Part shown: piece by piece, positions 35,901-45,378 of the stretch
Layout: every line of letters begins with the position of its first letter
How positions within the stretch are numbered: position 1 is the stretch's first letter
Assembly: GCF_029892965.1 (NCBI RefSeq)
Contig: NZ_JARXWN010000020.1
Span: forward strand, 1-64,000
DNA: 64,000 nucleotides
Reading direction: 5' to 3'
DNA from: Dysgonomonas sp. PF1-14
GTDB lineage: Bacteria > Bacteroidota > Bacteroidia > Bacteroidales > Dysgonomonadaceae
Made by a program: the position numbers and the translations under genes
Notes under the pieces: model-generated
Databases searched by the model: none
What the model saw: the letters and a program-made list of their open reading frames with translations, nothing else
Told to the model about the DNA's origin: nothing

Positions 35901-38466
35901 GAGATTTGATCCCGATATATGCAGGAAACGGCGAATAAATAGCTGTCTGGGTGTAAATACTGGCATCGCCTCCCGTCTCAAATACACGTGATATGAAATC
36001 GGCTTTAAGCATACCCGGTGCACTGGCAGCCTGTGGCAGGTTAGCCCTGACCGAAGCATTACCCGAAGCATCGAGCTTACCATCGAAGATAGTATATGTG
36101 TCTGCCGCAAAATTGGATGCAGGATTGTTGAACGAATATTTCTCATATCCCTTGAATGGTGTATAGGCCTTGCTTAATGTCATTTCCACCTTAGCAGCCA
36201 GATTGGATGCCGGTGCACCATGAAGCCATTGCGAAGACAATGAGCCTGTAAATGTGCCTGAACTGGCGTCTACCATATCACCTACATCGAGGCGGATTTT
36301 AAGCCTGTTTGGTTTTACAGTTTCTATTTTCAGTGTTTTGTAGAATGTCACGCCGCCTACTTTCACACGTGCCTGCCAGTTTCCGGTGATAACATTGGCA
36401 TTTGTAGCCATACGGAACGGATAGAATCCGTCTTTGCCCGATGTAGATACATAGCGCTGAGCCATTTGTCCGCGCGGGGTATAAAGTTCCAGTGAAACCG
36501 GATGGTCTTTAGGTAGTGTTTTGGCTTTATCTTCAAGAATGAATGTTACAAATATGGAATCTCCCGGACGCCATACGCCGCGTTCGCCGTAGATATAGCC
36601 TTTCAGTCCCTTCTTGATCTCCTTGCCGCTCACATCGAAATTGCTGAGAGACAGAGACAGATTTGATGTGACTTTCAGATAGCCCTTCTCTTTTTCGTGT
36701 GAAACAATCACGGCAAAAGGTACACCATTTTTGTAATCTATCTCAGAAAATCCGTTTCCATCGGTTTTTCCGCTACCGATACGTTGCATCTGATAGTTAT
36801 ATATATCTACTGTTGCACCTGAAATCGGACTGGTCGTTAGTATATTAGTAAGAGCAACTGTCATTTTCTTGTCCGAGCCCAGTTTTGCCGTAATACCTAT
36901 ATTGGATGCCAGTACCATACATGTTTCGGAGGATTTCTCCATGAAATAGGTTGGGTGACACGGATTGTCCCTTTCTGCCCATACATAGTCGTCCCAGTTG
37001 CGCTCATCATAATAATAGTACCCTGGTTTATCCCATCTGGCTTCTTCAGCTTCGCTTATTTCATCGAAGTGTTCAAGAGTGGCTTCTTCCGGAATCTGCG
37101 GAGTCATGCCATCGCAAGGATAGAGCGAATACTCTTTCTTCATTGTAAATTCGAGGCGGTAAACGGCTCCCGGGTCTTGTTTGATCATCTTTGACAGATC
37201 GAGAGAGAAGTTATTCCATTCACCCAGTTTGAGTGTAGGATCGGCATCGAGACGGATGCGTTTTTTCAGTATAAGCCGTCCGAAACGCTTCAACTCATCG
37301 CTTTCTCCGAAGTCGTTGGCCTGAAGATACCCCAAGATATTATTCTCGAATATCTTTACTACTTTCACATCTACTGCCCAGAGGTTTACGGCCTGAAACG
37401 GAATTATCAGATTGTTCGAGTTGGGTAGTATATTGCCTGAATTTACGAGCTTTATTTCAGGCTTATGTCTTTCTATATTGATAGCAGCTGTATAATCTTC
37501 GGCAAGGGTACGGTTACCTGCGCTTTTGAGTTCTTTGAATATTTTGAGCTCTATGCTGGTACCACTTGTCGTTTTATCCAGATATATTCTCAGCACATTC
37601 TTTTGTATGTCGAAAGAGAAATTTTCAACTTCTCCCGGACGTATCAACCCCTGTATATTCTGATTGAGCGAAAGCGGATCGCTGAACGTTACACGGATAC
37701 ATTCTTGTGGGCTGTATTCGGTGGCAACATCTATTACTGAGAAATCCTGTATCTTGGGAATGGCGATTTTAATTTCCTCGCTTTTCTTCACTTTTATAGG
37801 GTCTCCGTTGACATGCAATGTGTATTCCAGATCAGTCTGATCGCGGCGCAAGCTGTCGATAGTCAGATTGAATCGCCCTTTTGCTTCGGTAGGGCTTATT
37901 TTTATTCTTGCATCCTTCGCATTAGGGCCTGTGAGTGTAAACATCTTCGTTACATTCTCCAAATCGGCATTGTCAGCAAGCTGTACTGTGCCCTGTACTA
38001 CATTCCATATCAGGTCATTGTCCTTAATGGATGAGTATGGCATGAGTGATACGGTGTAGTTCTGTTCAGGCACATGGAAGTTGAAGTAGAAGTCTTTGAA
38101 ATCGCTCTCTACTTTAAGCACTTTATCGAGATGAAACCATGCCTCGTATTCCTGTCCACGCTTAAGCTCTCCCGGCTCAGGTACGAACTTGATAGTGCGG
38201 GTACTTGTCCAGTATGCCTTTCCTTTTATAGATGGGGTAAACTTGAACATTTCCTGATCTATTTCCTTATTCAGTTCCACAGTGGGGATGTCTTGTGTTA
38301 ACTCGATCTGTATTTCAGATGACGATGTTATCTGACCGTAGGTAAATGCTGCAATATATTTTGCAAACTCGGGATTTATATCCCGGGAACCGCCTCTTTT
38401 ACATGAATTGAGTAGGAAGAGGCACGACAGAATAAAGAAACCGGCGAGGAACAGATGTTTTTTCAT
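32905..38466 (-). CDS. Alpha-2-macroglobulin family lipoprotein
   Basis: The protein has 1853 residues from ATG 38466, with a lipoprotein signal (FLLNSCKRGG, Cys23). It shows the bacterial macroglobulin layout: several MG beta-sandwich domains, an early GYIYGERGVWRPGDSIFVT motif (MG2-like), LAIVDEGLLDLT (bait-region neighbour), and the thioester motif HGCSEQ with Cys about 1403 in an alpha-helical toroid domain. The thioester can trap attacking proteases. Bacterial macroglobulins of this type usually sit beside pbpC (penicillin-binding protein 1C); here no pbpC is near. Upstream DNA holds a MITE-like copy at 38516. Confidence 0.93.
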   Translation of the reverse strand: MKKHLFLAGFFILSCLFLLNSCKRGGSRDINPEFAKYIAAFTYGQITSSSEIQIELTQDIPTVELNKEIDQEMFKFTPSIKGKAYWTSTRTIKFVPEPGELKRGQEYEAWFHLDKVLKVESDFKDFYFNFHVPEQNYTVSLMPYSSIKDNDLIWNVVQGTVQLADNADLENVTKMFTLTGPNAKDARIKISPTEAKGRFNLTIDSLRRDQTDLEYTLHVNGDPIKVKKSEEIKIAIPKIQDFSVIDVATEYSPQECIRVTFSDPLSLNQNIQGLIRPGEVENFSFDIQKNVLRIYLDKTTSGTSIELKIFKELKSAGNRTLAEDYTAAINIERHKPEIKLVNSGNILPNSNNLIIPFQAVNLWAVDVKVVKIFENNILGYLQANDFGESDELKRFGRLILKKRIRLDADPTLKLGEWNNFSLDLSKMIKQDPGAVYRLEFTMKKEYSLYPCDGMTPQIPEEATLEHFDEISEAEEARWDKPGYYYYDERNWDDYVWAERDNPCHPTYFMEKSSETCMVLASNIGITAKLGSDKKMTVALTNILTTSPISGATVDIYNYQMQRIGSGKTDGNGFSEIDYKNGVPFAVIVSHEKEKGYLKVTSNLSLSLSNFDVSGKEIKKGLKGYIYGERGVWRPGDSIFVTFILEDKAKTLPKDHPVSLELYTPRGQMAQRYVSTSGKDGFYPFRMATNANVITGNWQARVKVGGVTFYKTLKIETVKPNRLKIRLDVGDMVDASSGTFTGSLSSQWLHGAPASNLAAKVEMTLSKAYTPFKGYEKYSFNNPASNFAADTYTIFDGKLDASGNASVRANLPQAASAPGMLKADFISRVFETGGDASIYTQTAIYSPFPAYIGIKSPAETEHGWLETDKDNSLDIVTLNAKGQPVNRADLKVKIYKIDWAWWWNSSDNLSSYVNNTSTKVILDETIATTNGGKGKVKLRVDYPEWGRYLVMIEDKQGGHISGRVLYVDWPSWRGRSDKEDPSGLTMLSFTTDKQSYKVGEKVTVNLPKSSDGRALISIEDGSRIITKNWVNTSAKEDTKYSFTVTEEMAPNFYIFATLLQPHAQTNNDLPIRLYGVLNINVENKDTQLTPVINMPNELRPEKEFTVSVSEKNRKDMTYTLAIVDEGLLDLTSFKTPNAWSDFYARQALGIRTWDMFDMVVGAQTGKMGPLLSIGGDEALKPGNNTMSRFKPVVKYLGPFSLSGGKTDNHKITLPSYFGSVRVMVVAGNAKSAYGNAEKTVPVRNPLMILSTLPRVAGPDEEILLPVNVFAMDKKVKNVTVNIQSGGLFQFTDGTSKSVTFTDTGDKMVYFKVKVGKKTGFEKVVIKATGSGESATETVDIEIRNPNTPILMTSQALVAANESSEMSLTFDNIKDGDWTRLEVSRMPGIDLGKNLDFLRYYPHGCSEQVTSKGFPLLYIENFRALTNAEKETMNNHIKEAINIITSRQLSDGGIVYWPGDCYPNEWVTSYAGHFLVEAQRAGRDVPTSVINKWKQFQKKSAQTWNKQDIYNTYYSYSMSDLQQAYRLYTLALAGEPELGAMNRLKEMANLSTQARWRLAAAYVLAGKKDAANQLINNANDQITGYTFNNNTYGSSSRDMAMIMETYLLLGKVDKALALSFKISESLSNRYITTQSAAYGLIAMSKLAEKMGKGTIAYDWTLNGVKQQTVNSGKVFQEIEIKPQDKINVSFQNKGQGQLYVRLIGRTQPLVDNSPALNNGVNLYVKYVNENGKDIDITSLKQGTEFYASVIVQNVSGQVLTDMNLNQIFASGWEIFNNRLFNQTANNTAASYNYQDIRDDRVYTYFNIGSGYSMAFKVRLQAAYCGRFYLPAVSCEAMYSPTEQSRTTGQWVEVKQ

Positions 38467-38515
38467 ACGATATATATTTGTGCTTTGTAATTGCAATATT
38501 GGGAATACAGACTTG

Positions 38516-38582
38516 GAGCCTGTTTAAATTTTATACGAATATTTTGTGATGTCTTTTTCTTTGTTCAAATTTAAACGGGCTC
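38516..38582. repeat. MITE-like repeat family 2, short copy
   Basis: This 67-base copy runs from GAGCCTGTTTAAATTTTA to the imperfect inverse CAAATTTAAACGGGCTC. Its left 55 bases follow the left part of the 186-base element at 56958. It sits 50 bases upstream of the macroglobulin start codon and could affect that promoter. Confidence 0.6.
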
Positions 38583-38776
38583 TGATATGCAAATATATAA
38601 GAATATTTCAGATAATGTTAATTTGAAAGCAGAATATACATCTCTCAAAACGCGCTGTCTGTGGGGCTTGTGAGTGATAAAAACAACGATTTGATCGGCA
38701 AAAGTGATCTTTTTGTTAAAACCGGCGTTACGATTTGTTTGTTTATTTTAACATTAATGTTGTAGACAGATCGGGC

Positions 38777-38956
38777 TTATTTTGCTTTTCCCTGTTTCTT
38801 TTTAGAGCGTATTATCAGAGATGCACCTGTAAGGGCTAAAGCTGATGCACCACTTATAAGTCCTATTACATCATGATCGAAAAAGAAGATAAGAATTGCA
38901 GATGCAAGAGCAAGCACTGTGGCGGCGGCGACTAAAACAATACCCCATTTTTTCAT
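38777..38956 (-). CDS. Small two-span membrane protein
   Basis: A 59-residue frame starts MKKWGIVLVAAATVLALASA and ends in the basic tail RSKKKQGKAK. Two hydrophobic spans (about 4-26 and 30-48) are joined by FDHD. It lies between zupT and the macroglobulin gene, on the same strand. No family recognised, but the sharp span-tail layout supports it. Confidence 0.55.
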   Translation of the reverse strand: MKKWGIVLVAAATVLALASAILIFFFDHDVIGLISGASALALTGASLIIRSKKKQGKAK

Positions 38957-38982
38957 AAGTGTGTAGTCGTTTATTGTGATAA

Positions 38983-39777
38983 TTATACAAACAGATACAG
39001 GCTAAAAGCCATTACTAACATTCCGGCAACCAACCCCGAAATGGAGATGTGGTGCTTTCCATACTTTTCGGCGCTGGGTAATAGTTCGTCAAGGGAAATA
39101 AATACCATAATGCCCGATACGGCGGCAAGTATAATACCATTCATCACCGGAGTCCAGAACTGCATGAGGAAAAGATAGGCGATAAGTGCGCCGAAAGGTT
39201 CAGCCAGCCCGGAAGCAAAGGAGTACCAGAAAGCTTTTTTGCGACTGCCTGTAGCATGATAGATGGGAACTGCTACAGCTATTCCCTCAGGTATGTTGTG
39301 TATGGCAATAGCTATGGTGATGGGGATAGCTACATCGAGCGAACCCAAAGCCGACGTAAAAGTGGCGATTCCTTCGGGGAAATTGTGTATTGCAATGGAC
39401 AGGGCAACTACAATGCCGGTACGTTTCAGCGAACTTTTGCTATTCATGTCCTCTACACCCTGAATTTCGTGTGGATTCAGCGATTCGGGAATAAGGAAGT
39501 CTATCAGGTTGATAAGCGCAATACCACCGAAGAATGCGAGAATGAGATATAATGTTCCCAGTTTTTCGCCGAACGCGGATATCAATTCTATTTTTCCCTG
39601 AGGTATCATTTCCATGAACGAAACATAGAGCATAATGCCTGCTGAGAATCCTAAAGAAGCGCACAGGAATTTGGTGTTGGTATGCTTGGCTATCAGCGCG
39701 ATAAGGCTGCCGATACCAGTGGATAATCCGGCAACAGCAGTGAGTATAAAAGCCAATAGTATGTTCTGTTCGGTCAT
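38983..39777 (-). CDS. zupT: ZIP family zinc transporter
   Basis: The protein has 264 residues from ATG 39777. Eight spans are predicted. The metal-site motifs of the ZIP family are present: HNFPEGIATF (span 4) and HNIPEGIAVAVPIYHATG (span 5). The latter is typical of bacterial ZupT. It imports zinc and perhaps iron or manganese. A promoter with TTG and TATATTTG (minus strand) lies at 39808-39839. Confidence 0.9.
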   Translation of the reverse strand: MTEQNILLAFILTAVAGLSTGIGSLIALIAKHTNTKFLCASLGFSAGIMLYVSFMEMIPQGKIELISAFGEKLGTLYLILAFFGGIALINLIDFLIPESLNPHEIQGVEDMNSKSSLKRTGIVVALSIAIHNFPEGIATFTSALGSLDVAIPITIAIAIHNIPEGIAVAVPIYHATGSRKKAFWYSFASGLAEPFGALIAYLFLMQFWTPVMNGIILAAVSGIMVFISLDELLPSAEKYGKHHISISGLVAGMLVMAFSLYLFV

Positions 39778-39807
39778 TCTTGTATTCCGAATGTTAAAAA
39801 GCCGATG

Positions 39808-39839
39808 CAAATATACGCTTTTGCATCGGGCTATTCCAA
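39808..39839 (-). promoter_or_regulatory. Promoter of zupT
   Basis: Minus strand TTG (39837-39839), spacer of 21 bases, TATATTTG (39808-39815). Confidence 0.6.
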
Positions 39840-39862
39840 ATATTTCGGGCTGAGAGTTTCTG

Positions 39863-41377
39863 TTACTCTACAATAGAATTAAGATATACTTCCAGATTGG
39901 TATATGAGCGGCTGAGATTGTATTTCGTACCGTCACTACTGTCATTCGGATTGAGACCGTTCGCCTTTTCCCATTCATCAGGCATTCCGTCACCGTCGGA
40001 GTCGGTAAGGGCAGGGGTGGAATCGTAGGTCGGCCATCTTCCTACATCAGCCTGTGAGTCGATGATACCGTTTGTGCTGCCATTTGATCCCTGATATGTA
40101 TATGTTCCGGTCTTTACTTCGTTTACAATACGCTTGTCCACCTCATCGCGTTTGTAGGATGCTCCTGCACCAGCGAGTACCAGTTCGTAAGCCGCTTGCG
40201 CGGTATGTGTTTCGCATTCTGCTGTATTGTATGCAGTAACAGACTTGCAATCGGCTACGGAGAATGTTCCGTTTGAGGCATTCAGGGTTATTCCATCCCA
40301 GTTATTAGTATTCACTTTACTTATTAGTGCAGGATATGTACTTACTCCCGAAATGGCTGCCGAACTACCATCGAAGTAGTTGCCGTTTACATAAAAGCTT
40401 CCATGAGTACCTTTTGCATTTACATTCTTGCCATCGTCGGCATAAGCTTCAAGAATACGGTTTACAACGTTTTTCTTGGCAGCTGTAGCCGGCCCCGGTT
40501 TGTAGTAGTTGTTTACTATGTTGTATGAGCCGCCTTCTGCGGCATAGCTGCTGTTGCTTCCCCAGTTATATAGCACATTGTTTCTGAAGTCGACTAGTTC
40601 CAGATCGGGTTTGCCTGTATAGCGGCTGCCGCAAAAGCGCGGGTTACGACTGTTGTGATGTGCCAACAGATTGTGATGGAACGATGCGCCTTGTCCACCC
40701 CATATACCGCCATATCCGTGCGACCCTTTTCCATGTACCGAGTTTGCAAGGCTTTCGGAAAGTATACACCACTGCATGGTGAAGTTTGTATTGTCGTAGA
40801 AAGATGAACATTCGTCGGTCGACCAACTCATCGAGCAATGGTCTATGATAATGTTTTTGCGTTCGCGCCCCCACAGAGCATCGTCAGCAGTTTGTTTTTC
40901 GTCTCCCATACGGAAACGCATATATCTGATGATGACGTTATCGGCTTTGATGCTTGTCGTATAATTTTTGAGGCAGATACCTTCTCCCGGTGCGGTTTGT
41001 CCGGCAATGGTAAGATTTCCGTTCTTTATTTCCAGTGAGCTTCGCAATTCGATAATACCACTTATGGCAAAAATGATGGTGCGTGCTCCAGTCTGGTTTA
41101 CAGCCCATCGGAGTGTGCCTGCTGAACCGTCGTCGGCCAGCGAAGTTACTGTATATACTTTTCCGCCTGCTCCACCTGTTACATACTTGCCAGCTCCATC
41201 GGCTCCGGGAAATGCAGGTACAGTATCTCTCAGTGGTGTAGGATAGGTTATCAGTGAAGGTGTTTCCGGCGTAGGGTCGGGTGTTATAACAGTTTCACCA
41301 TCGTCAGACGATGAACAGGAAAAGAGGAATAGCGAAACGGATAGAATAAGGTAAAATATTTTTCGCATGTGTTTCAT
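39863..41377 (-). CDS. Pectate lyase-like lipoprotein
   Basis: The protein has 504 residues. The lipobox is [11 protein letters not shown] (Cys near 20). Residues 50-400 form a right-handed beta-helix of the pectate lyase type: [20 protein letters not shown], then [36 protein letters not shown] and [16 protein letters not shown]. The tail has a calcium-loop-like [19 protein letters not shown] (TSP3-type) segment. It would cleave polygalacturonate at the cell surface. Only this one glycan enzyme is present; no SusC/SusD pair is nearby. The ATG at 41368 is an equally good start. Confidence 0.9.
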   Translation of the reverse strand: MKHMRKIFYLILSVSLFLFSCSSSDDGETVITPDPTPETPSLITYPTPLRDTVPAFPGADGAGKYVTGGAGGKVYTVTSLADDGSAGTLRWAVNQTGARTIIFAISGIIELRSSLEIKNGNLTIAGQTAPGEGICLKNYTTSIKADNVIIRYMRFRMGDEKQTADDALWGRERKNIIIDHCSMSWSTDECSSFYDNTNFTMQWCILSESLANSVHGKGSHGYGGIWGGQGASFHHNLLAHHNSRNPRFCGSRYTGKPDLELVDFRNNVLYNWGSNSSYAAEGGSYNIVNNYYKPGPATAAKKNVVNRILEAYADDGKNVNAKGTHGSFYVNGNYFDGSSAAISGVSTYPALISKVNTNNWDGITLNASNGTFSVADCKSVTAYNTAECETHTAQAAYELVLAGAGASYKRDEVDKRIVNEVKTGTYTYQGSNGSTNGIIDSQADVGRWPTYDSTPALTDSDGDGMPDEWEKANGLNPNDSSDGTKYNLSRSYTNLEVYLNSIVE

Positions 41378-41611
41378 GGGTTAAAATGTGAATGTGAAAC
41401 AAATATATTACATCTCTTAAAAAAGATAACTATCTGTTTCTCAATTAAGGCGGAATGCCCCCGTTATTAGAACAATTTGTCACCCTCTTTCTTAGTTTAT
41501 ATATTAGATTTTTTTACTGCACACAATTTTGGGTTTTTACTATTTATTTTCAGCAATACGGATTTTAAATAATTATTTATACATTGGGCGCAATAACAGA
41601 CAGTTTAAAAT

Positions 41612-42454
41612 ATGAAACGAGTAAAAAATAAATATATTCTAATAGCAATAGTGTTTGCAGTCAGTTTTTTAACGCAGGCTGCTTATGCTCAAAAGACACA
41701 AACGATGCTACAAAAAGAAAACCTTAAAGGGAAAGTAAAATCAGTACGTGTAACAAATGAAAGAGATTTTTATATTAAAGTCTGGTTTGACAAAACCGGT
41801 AAAATAAGCAAGAAAGAGGAAAGTCGTGTGGATATGATAGTGATATGGGATAATTACATCTACGACGAAAAAGGGCGTTTAATATCTATCAGTGTTTATA
41901 GTGAGGATAATCCGACAGAGAAAAGTGAAGTTACCTATAAATATCTCAACGATAGTGTACGGGAATCTTACAATGGAACTGATAAATACGATGAAAGAGG
42001 AAATTGTATTTTGGAAATACGACAAAGAGGTCAGGGATATGAGCATCTCGAGCGGATTTATAACCAAAATAACCAACTTGTTGAAGCATTTTCACATAAT
42101 GGTTTAGAGCGGTTGAATATATGGAAAACGGATAGTGACGGAAAACGGGCATATGAGGTAACTGAATGGGTTGAACCGATGAAGAGAAATCATGTGTTTT
42201 TTGAATACAACAAATTTGGTGATGTTTCCCTGATAACTCTTAAAACGGAAAACGGATATACTATGTTGAATAAAACAGGGACAATGATATACAACGGTTA
42301 TGATAGTGCAGGAAACTGGCTTGAACAAATACGTCCGGGAGATTTGTCGCGTGGTGATTATGATATAAAGAATAATTATAGAATGTATCATGAAATGTAT
42401 GATACTTATCTCGACGGGTTTCACATTACACGAGTCATCGAATATTATGAGTAA
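41612..42454 (+). CDS. Secreted protein with YD-like repeats
   Basis: The protein has 280 residues with a signal peptide (hydrophobic 8-22, ending AYAQ). Short YD-like motifs follow: VWFDKTGKISKKE, YIYDEKGRLISISVY, DKYDERGNCILEI, FEYNKFGDVSLI. It belongs to the loose group of small secreted YD-repeat proteins. No toxin domain is seen and no immunity-like neighbour follows. Function unknown. Confidence 0.6.
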   Translation: MKRVKNKYILIAIVFAVSFLTQAAYAQKTQTMLQKENLKGKVKSVRVTNERDFYIKVWFDKTGKISKKEESRVDMIVIWDNYIYDEKGRLISISVYSEDNPTEKSEVTYKYLNDSVRESYNGTDKYDERGNCILEIRQRGQGYEHLERIYNQNNQLVEAFSHNGLERLNIWKTDSDGKRAYEVTEWVEPMKRNHVFFEYNKFGDVSLITLKTENGYTMLNKTGTMIYNGYDSAGNWLEQIRPGDLSRGDYDIKNNYRMYHEMYDTYLDGFHITRVIEYYE

Positions 42455-42581
42455 ATGCTGATTATAGATCAAAGTCCTGTCGTTAAAAATAAAATAAGCT
42501 TTCATTCTTCGGTCTGTAAACATTTTGTACATTTAACACCTCAATGATTAAGGAGATCGTTAAGGTTTTAAAAGTTGTGAA

Positions 42582-43970
42582 ATGGAGGAAACAAGTTCGA
42601 AAACAAATACAGGTCTGCTGTTATTTATAATCTGTCTCGGAGCTTCTCTTGTGCCGTTTATGAGTTCGGCCCTAAATCTGGCTTTGCCCGATATCAATAA
42701 AGATTTGTCTCTGAGTGCCGTTATGTCAGGTTGGATTCCGACTTCTTATATGCTGTCGACAGCTATTCTGCAAATACCCTGTGCGCGCATTGCCGATATG
42801 ATAGGCAGGCGTAAAGTGTTTATAGGCGGTGTCGTGTTGTTCTTTATATTTACGGTACTTAGCGGATTGGCTACTACGGGAACCATACTGATCGTTTACC
42901 GCTTCCTTTCGGGTATAGGCAGTGCCATGATGTTTGGTACCAGTACAGCGATACTCACATCTTCCGTACCTGCCGAGAAGAGGGGGATGGCACTGGGTGC
43001 AATAGCAGCTACAGTTTACTTCTCACTCGCAGCCGGCCCTTTTGTGGGCGGTATGCTTACCGAGTATTTCAATTGGCATAGTATTTTCTTCGTATCGGCT
43101 GCAATGAGTCTTATCGTAGCTGTGGGCGGTATGCTTATTATAAAAGATGACTGGAAAGAAGAGACACGAAGTAAGTTCGATCTTGTCGGTTCTGTACTGT
43201 TTGCCATAGGAATTTCAGCCCTTATATTCGGTTTTTCAGAGCTACCGCATGTACGTGGTTTTATTTTTATTGGTATCGGTATAGTAGTCTTGCTTCTTTT
43301 TGCTTTTTATGAAAAGAAACAGGAATTTCCTGTATTCAATATTCGTGTATTTCTCGAAAACAGAGTATTTCGTTTGTCATCTTTGTCGGCACTGATAAAC
43401 TATTCTGCAACATTTGCCATCTCTTTTATGTTAAGTCTGTATCTGCAATATGTTCGGGGTCTTTCGCCACGCGATGCAGGGTTTATACTTATTATACAAT
43501 CTATCGTTATGGCTGTTGTTTCACTCAGGTCGGGACGTTTGTCCGATAAAATGTCTGCCACATTTCTGGCTACATTGGGTATGGCGATTATTGCGGTAGG
43601 ATTATTCGGCCTTTGTTTTATCTCCGAAACTACGAGCTATTATTTTCTGGGAGCAGTATTGTTTCTGCTAGGACTTGGGTTCGGTATATTTTCATCGCCG
43701 AATACGAATATTATAATGAGTTCGGTGGAAAAGAAACATTACGGGCTGGCATCGGCCACGATGGGAACAATGCGCCTAACGGGGCAGGCTTTCAGTATGG
43801 GAATAGCAATAATGGCGATCTCCATTACCATAGGCAATGTGGAATTGTCTCCGGCTGTGCATAGCCAACTGATGAGCAGCATGCGGATAACATTTATTAT
43901 CTGTCTGGTACTGTGTTTGTTTGGTGTATATGCTTCGTCTGTAAGAGAGAAAAAGAAGAAAAGTGTTTAG
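42582..43970 (+). CDS. MFS transporter, DHA2 drug-efflux type
   Basis: The protein has 462 residues and 14 predicted spans, the DHA2 (EmrB/QacA) layout. Motifs: ALPDINKDLSLS at the end of span 1, ARIADMIGRRKVFIGG (motif A) and GAIAATVYFSLAAGPFVGG (motif C). It should export drugs or organic compounds. The Nramp gene starts 12 bases later and may share its transcript. Confidence 0.88.
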   Translation: MEETSSKTNTGLLLFIICLGASLVPFMSSALNLALPDINKDLSLSAVMSGWIPTSYMLSTAILQIPCARIADMIGRRKVFIGGVVLFFIFTVLSGLATTGTILIVYRFLSGIGSAMMFGTSTAILTSSVPAEKRGMALGAIAATVYFSLAAGPFVGGMLTEYFNWHSIFFVSAAMSLIVAVGGMLIIKDDWKEETRSKFDLVGSVLFAIGISALIFGFSELPHVRGFIFIGIGIVVLLLFAFYEKKQEFPVFNIRVFLENRVFRLSSLSALINYSATFAISFMLSLYLQYVRGLSPRDAGFILIIQSIVMAVVSLRSGRLSDKMSATFLATLGMAIIAVGLFGLCFISETTSYYFLGAVLFLLGLGFGIFSSPNTNIIMSSVEKKHYGLASATMGTMRLTGQAFSMGIAIMAISITIGNVELSPAVHSQLMSSMRITFIICLVLCLFGVYASSVREKKKKSV

Positions 43971-43982
43971 ATATAATGTTTG

Positions 43983-45269
43983 ATGAAAAATCTGTTCAAT
44001 AAATTAAAGAAGGATTATACAACAATAAACAGAAAGCAAAAATCCAGTGCTTTCGAGTTATTGAAATACATTGGACCCGGCTTGCTGGTAACAGTCGGAT
44101 TTATAGATCCGGGTAACTGGGCATCGAACTTTGCTGCCGGATCGGAATTCGGATATGCTTTGCTTTGGGTGGTTACGCTGTCTACCATTATGCTTATCAT
44201 CCTTCAGCACAATGTAGCCCATCTGGGTATCGTTACAGGACTTTGCCTTTCGGAAGCTGCAAACAAATACCTGCCGCGCACAGGTTCACGCATTGTGCTT
44301 TGGTCTGCTATCGGCGCTTCCATATCTACCTCACTTGCCGAAATACTGGGTGGGGCTATCGCATTGCACATGCTTTTCGATATTCCGATAAAAGTAGGCG
44401 CGGTTTTGGTTGCTGTTTTCGTCTTTGTGATGATGTTTTCCAATTCGTACCGGAAGATAGAACGTTATATAATTGCTTTTGTTTCGTTGATAGGGCTTTC
44501 ATTTATTTACGAACTTTTTTTGGTAGATATAGAGTGGGGAACGGCTGCCAGAGCATGGGTAGTGCCTTCTGTTCCACAGGGCAGCATGCTTATTATAATG
44601 AGTGTGCTCGGTGCTGTGGTGATGCCTCACAACCTTTTTCTGCACTCGGAAGTGATACAGAGCCGTCAGTGGAATCTCGAAGATGAGGCGGTGATCGAAA
44701 AGCAGTTGAAATACGAATTCTTCGATACGTTCTTTTCCATGCTTATAGGCTGGGCGATAAACAGCGCCATGATATTACTGGCGGCAGCTACCTTTTTCAA
44801 ACAGGGAGTAGTGGTTGACGATCTGCAACAGGCGCATTCGCTGTTAGAACCTTTACTGGGAAGTAATGCGGTAATCATTTTCGCTGTGGCATTGCTGTTT
44901 GCAGGAGTTTCATCGTCTATGACATCGGGAATTGCGGCAGGCTCTATTTTCGCGGGAATGTATGACGAACCTTATAATATAAAAGATATCCATTCGCGTG
45001 TAGGTATTCTTATCTCTCTGGGTGTTGCTCTGCTTATTATATTTATGATAGGCGATCCCTTCAAAGGGCTGATCATATCGCAGGCTATACTGAGTATGCA
45101 GTTGCCGATAACCGTATTTTTGCAGGTACGGCTTACCTCGTCGAAAGAGGTAATGGGCAAATATGCGAATACTACATTTACAAAGATAATGCTATATGGT
45201 ATTGCATCTATAGTGACTTTTCTGAATGTGTTGTTGCTACTGAGCTTCTTTGTGGATATAAAATTGTAA
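43983..45269 (+). CDS. mntH: Nramp family divalent metal transporter
   Basis: The protein has 428 residues from ATG 43983 (a TTG three bases before is not needed) and about 11 spans. The first-span metal site is DPGNWAS, which agrees with the Nramp DPGN motif, and span 6 reads VLGAVVMPHNLFLHS with the metal-binding MPH. It should import manganese or iron with protons. Family-level call; the symbol mntH is by similarity. Confidence 0.9.
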   Translation: MKNLFNKLKKDYTTINRKQKSSAFELLKYIGPGLLVTVGFIDPGNWASNFAAGSEFGYALLWVVTLSTIMLIILQHNVAHLGIVTGLCLSEAANKYLPRTGSRIVLWSAIGASISTSLAEILGGAIALHMLFDIPIKVGAVLVAVFVFVMMFSNSYRKIERYIIAFVSLIGLSFIYELFLVDIEWGTAARAWVVPSVPQGSMLIIMSVLGAVVMPHNLFLHSEVIQSRQWNLEDEAVIEKQLKYEFFDTFFSMLIGWAINSAMILLAAATFFKQGVVVDDLQQAHSLLEPLLGSNAVIIFAVALLFAGVSSSMTSGIAAGSIFAGMYDEPYNIKDIHSRVGILISLGVALLIIFMIGDPFKGLIISQAILSMQLPITVFLQVRLTSSKEVMGKYANTTFTKIMLYGIASIVTFLNVLLLLSFFVDIKL

Positions 45270-45281
45270 TTCAGATAAGCT

Positions 45282-45304
45282 GGCGTATGCAATACGCCCC
45301 TACA
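45282..45304. repeat. GTAGGGGC repeat, fragment
   Basis: GGCGTATGCAATACGCC forms a hairpin followed by CCTACAACC, a fragment of the GTAGGGGC inverted repeat also seen at 46374-46449 and 56767-56834. It follows the Nramp gene stop. Confidence 0.45.
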
Positions 45305-45378
45305 ACCTAGTCATGTCTCGTAAAATTATTGTGTCTTTATTCTCAAAATAACTATCTTTATCGCTCATTATAGATATT

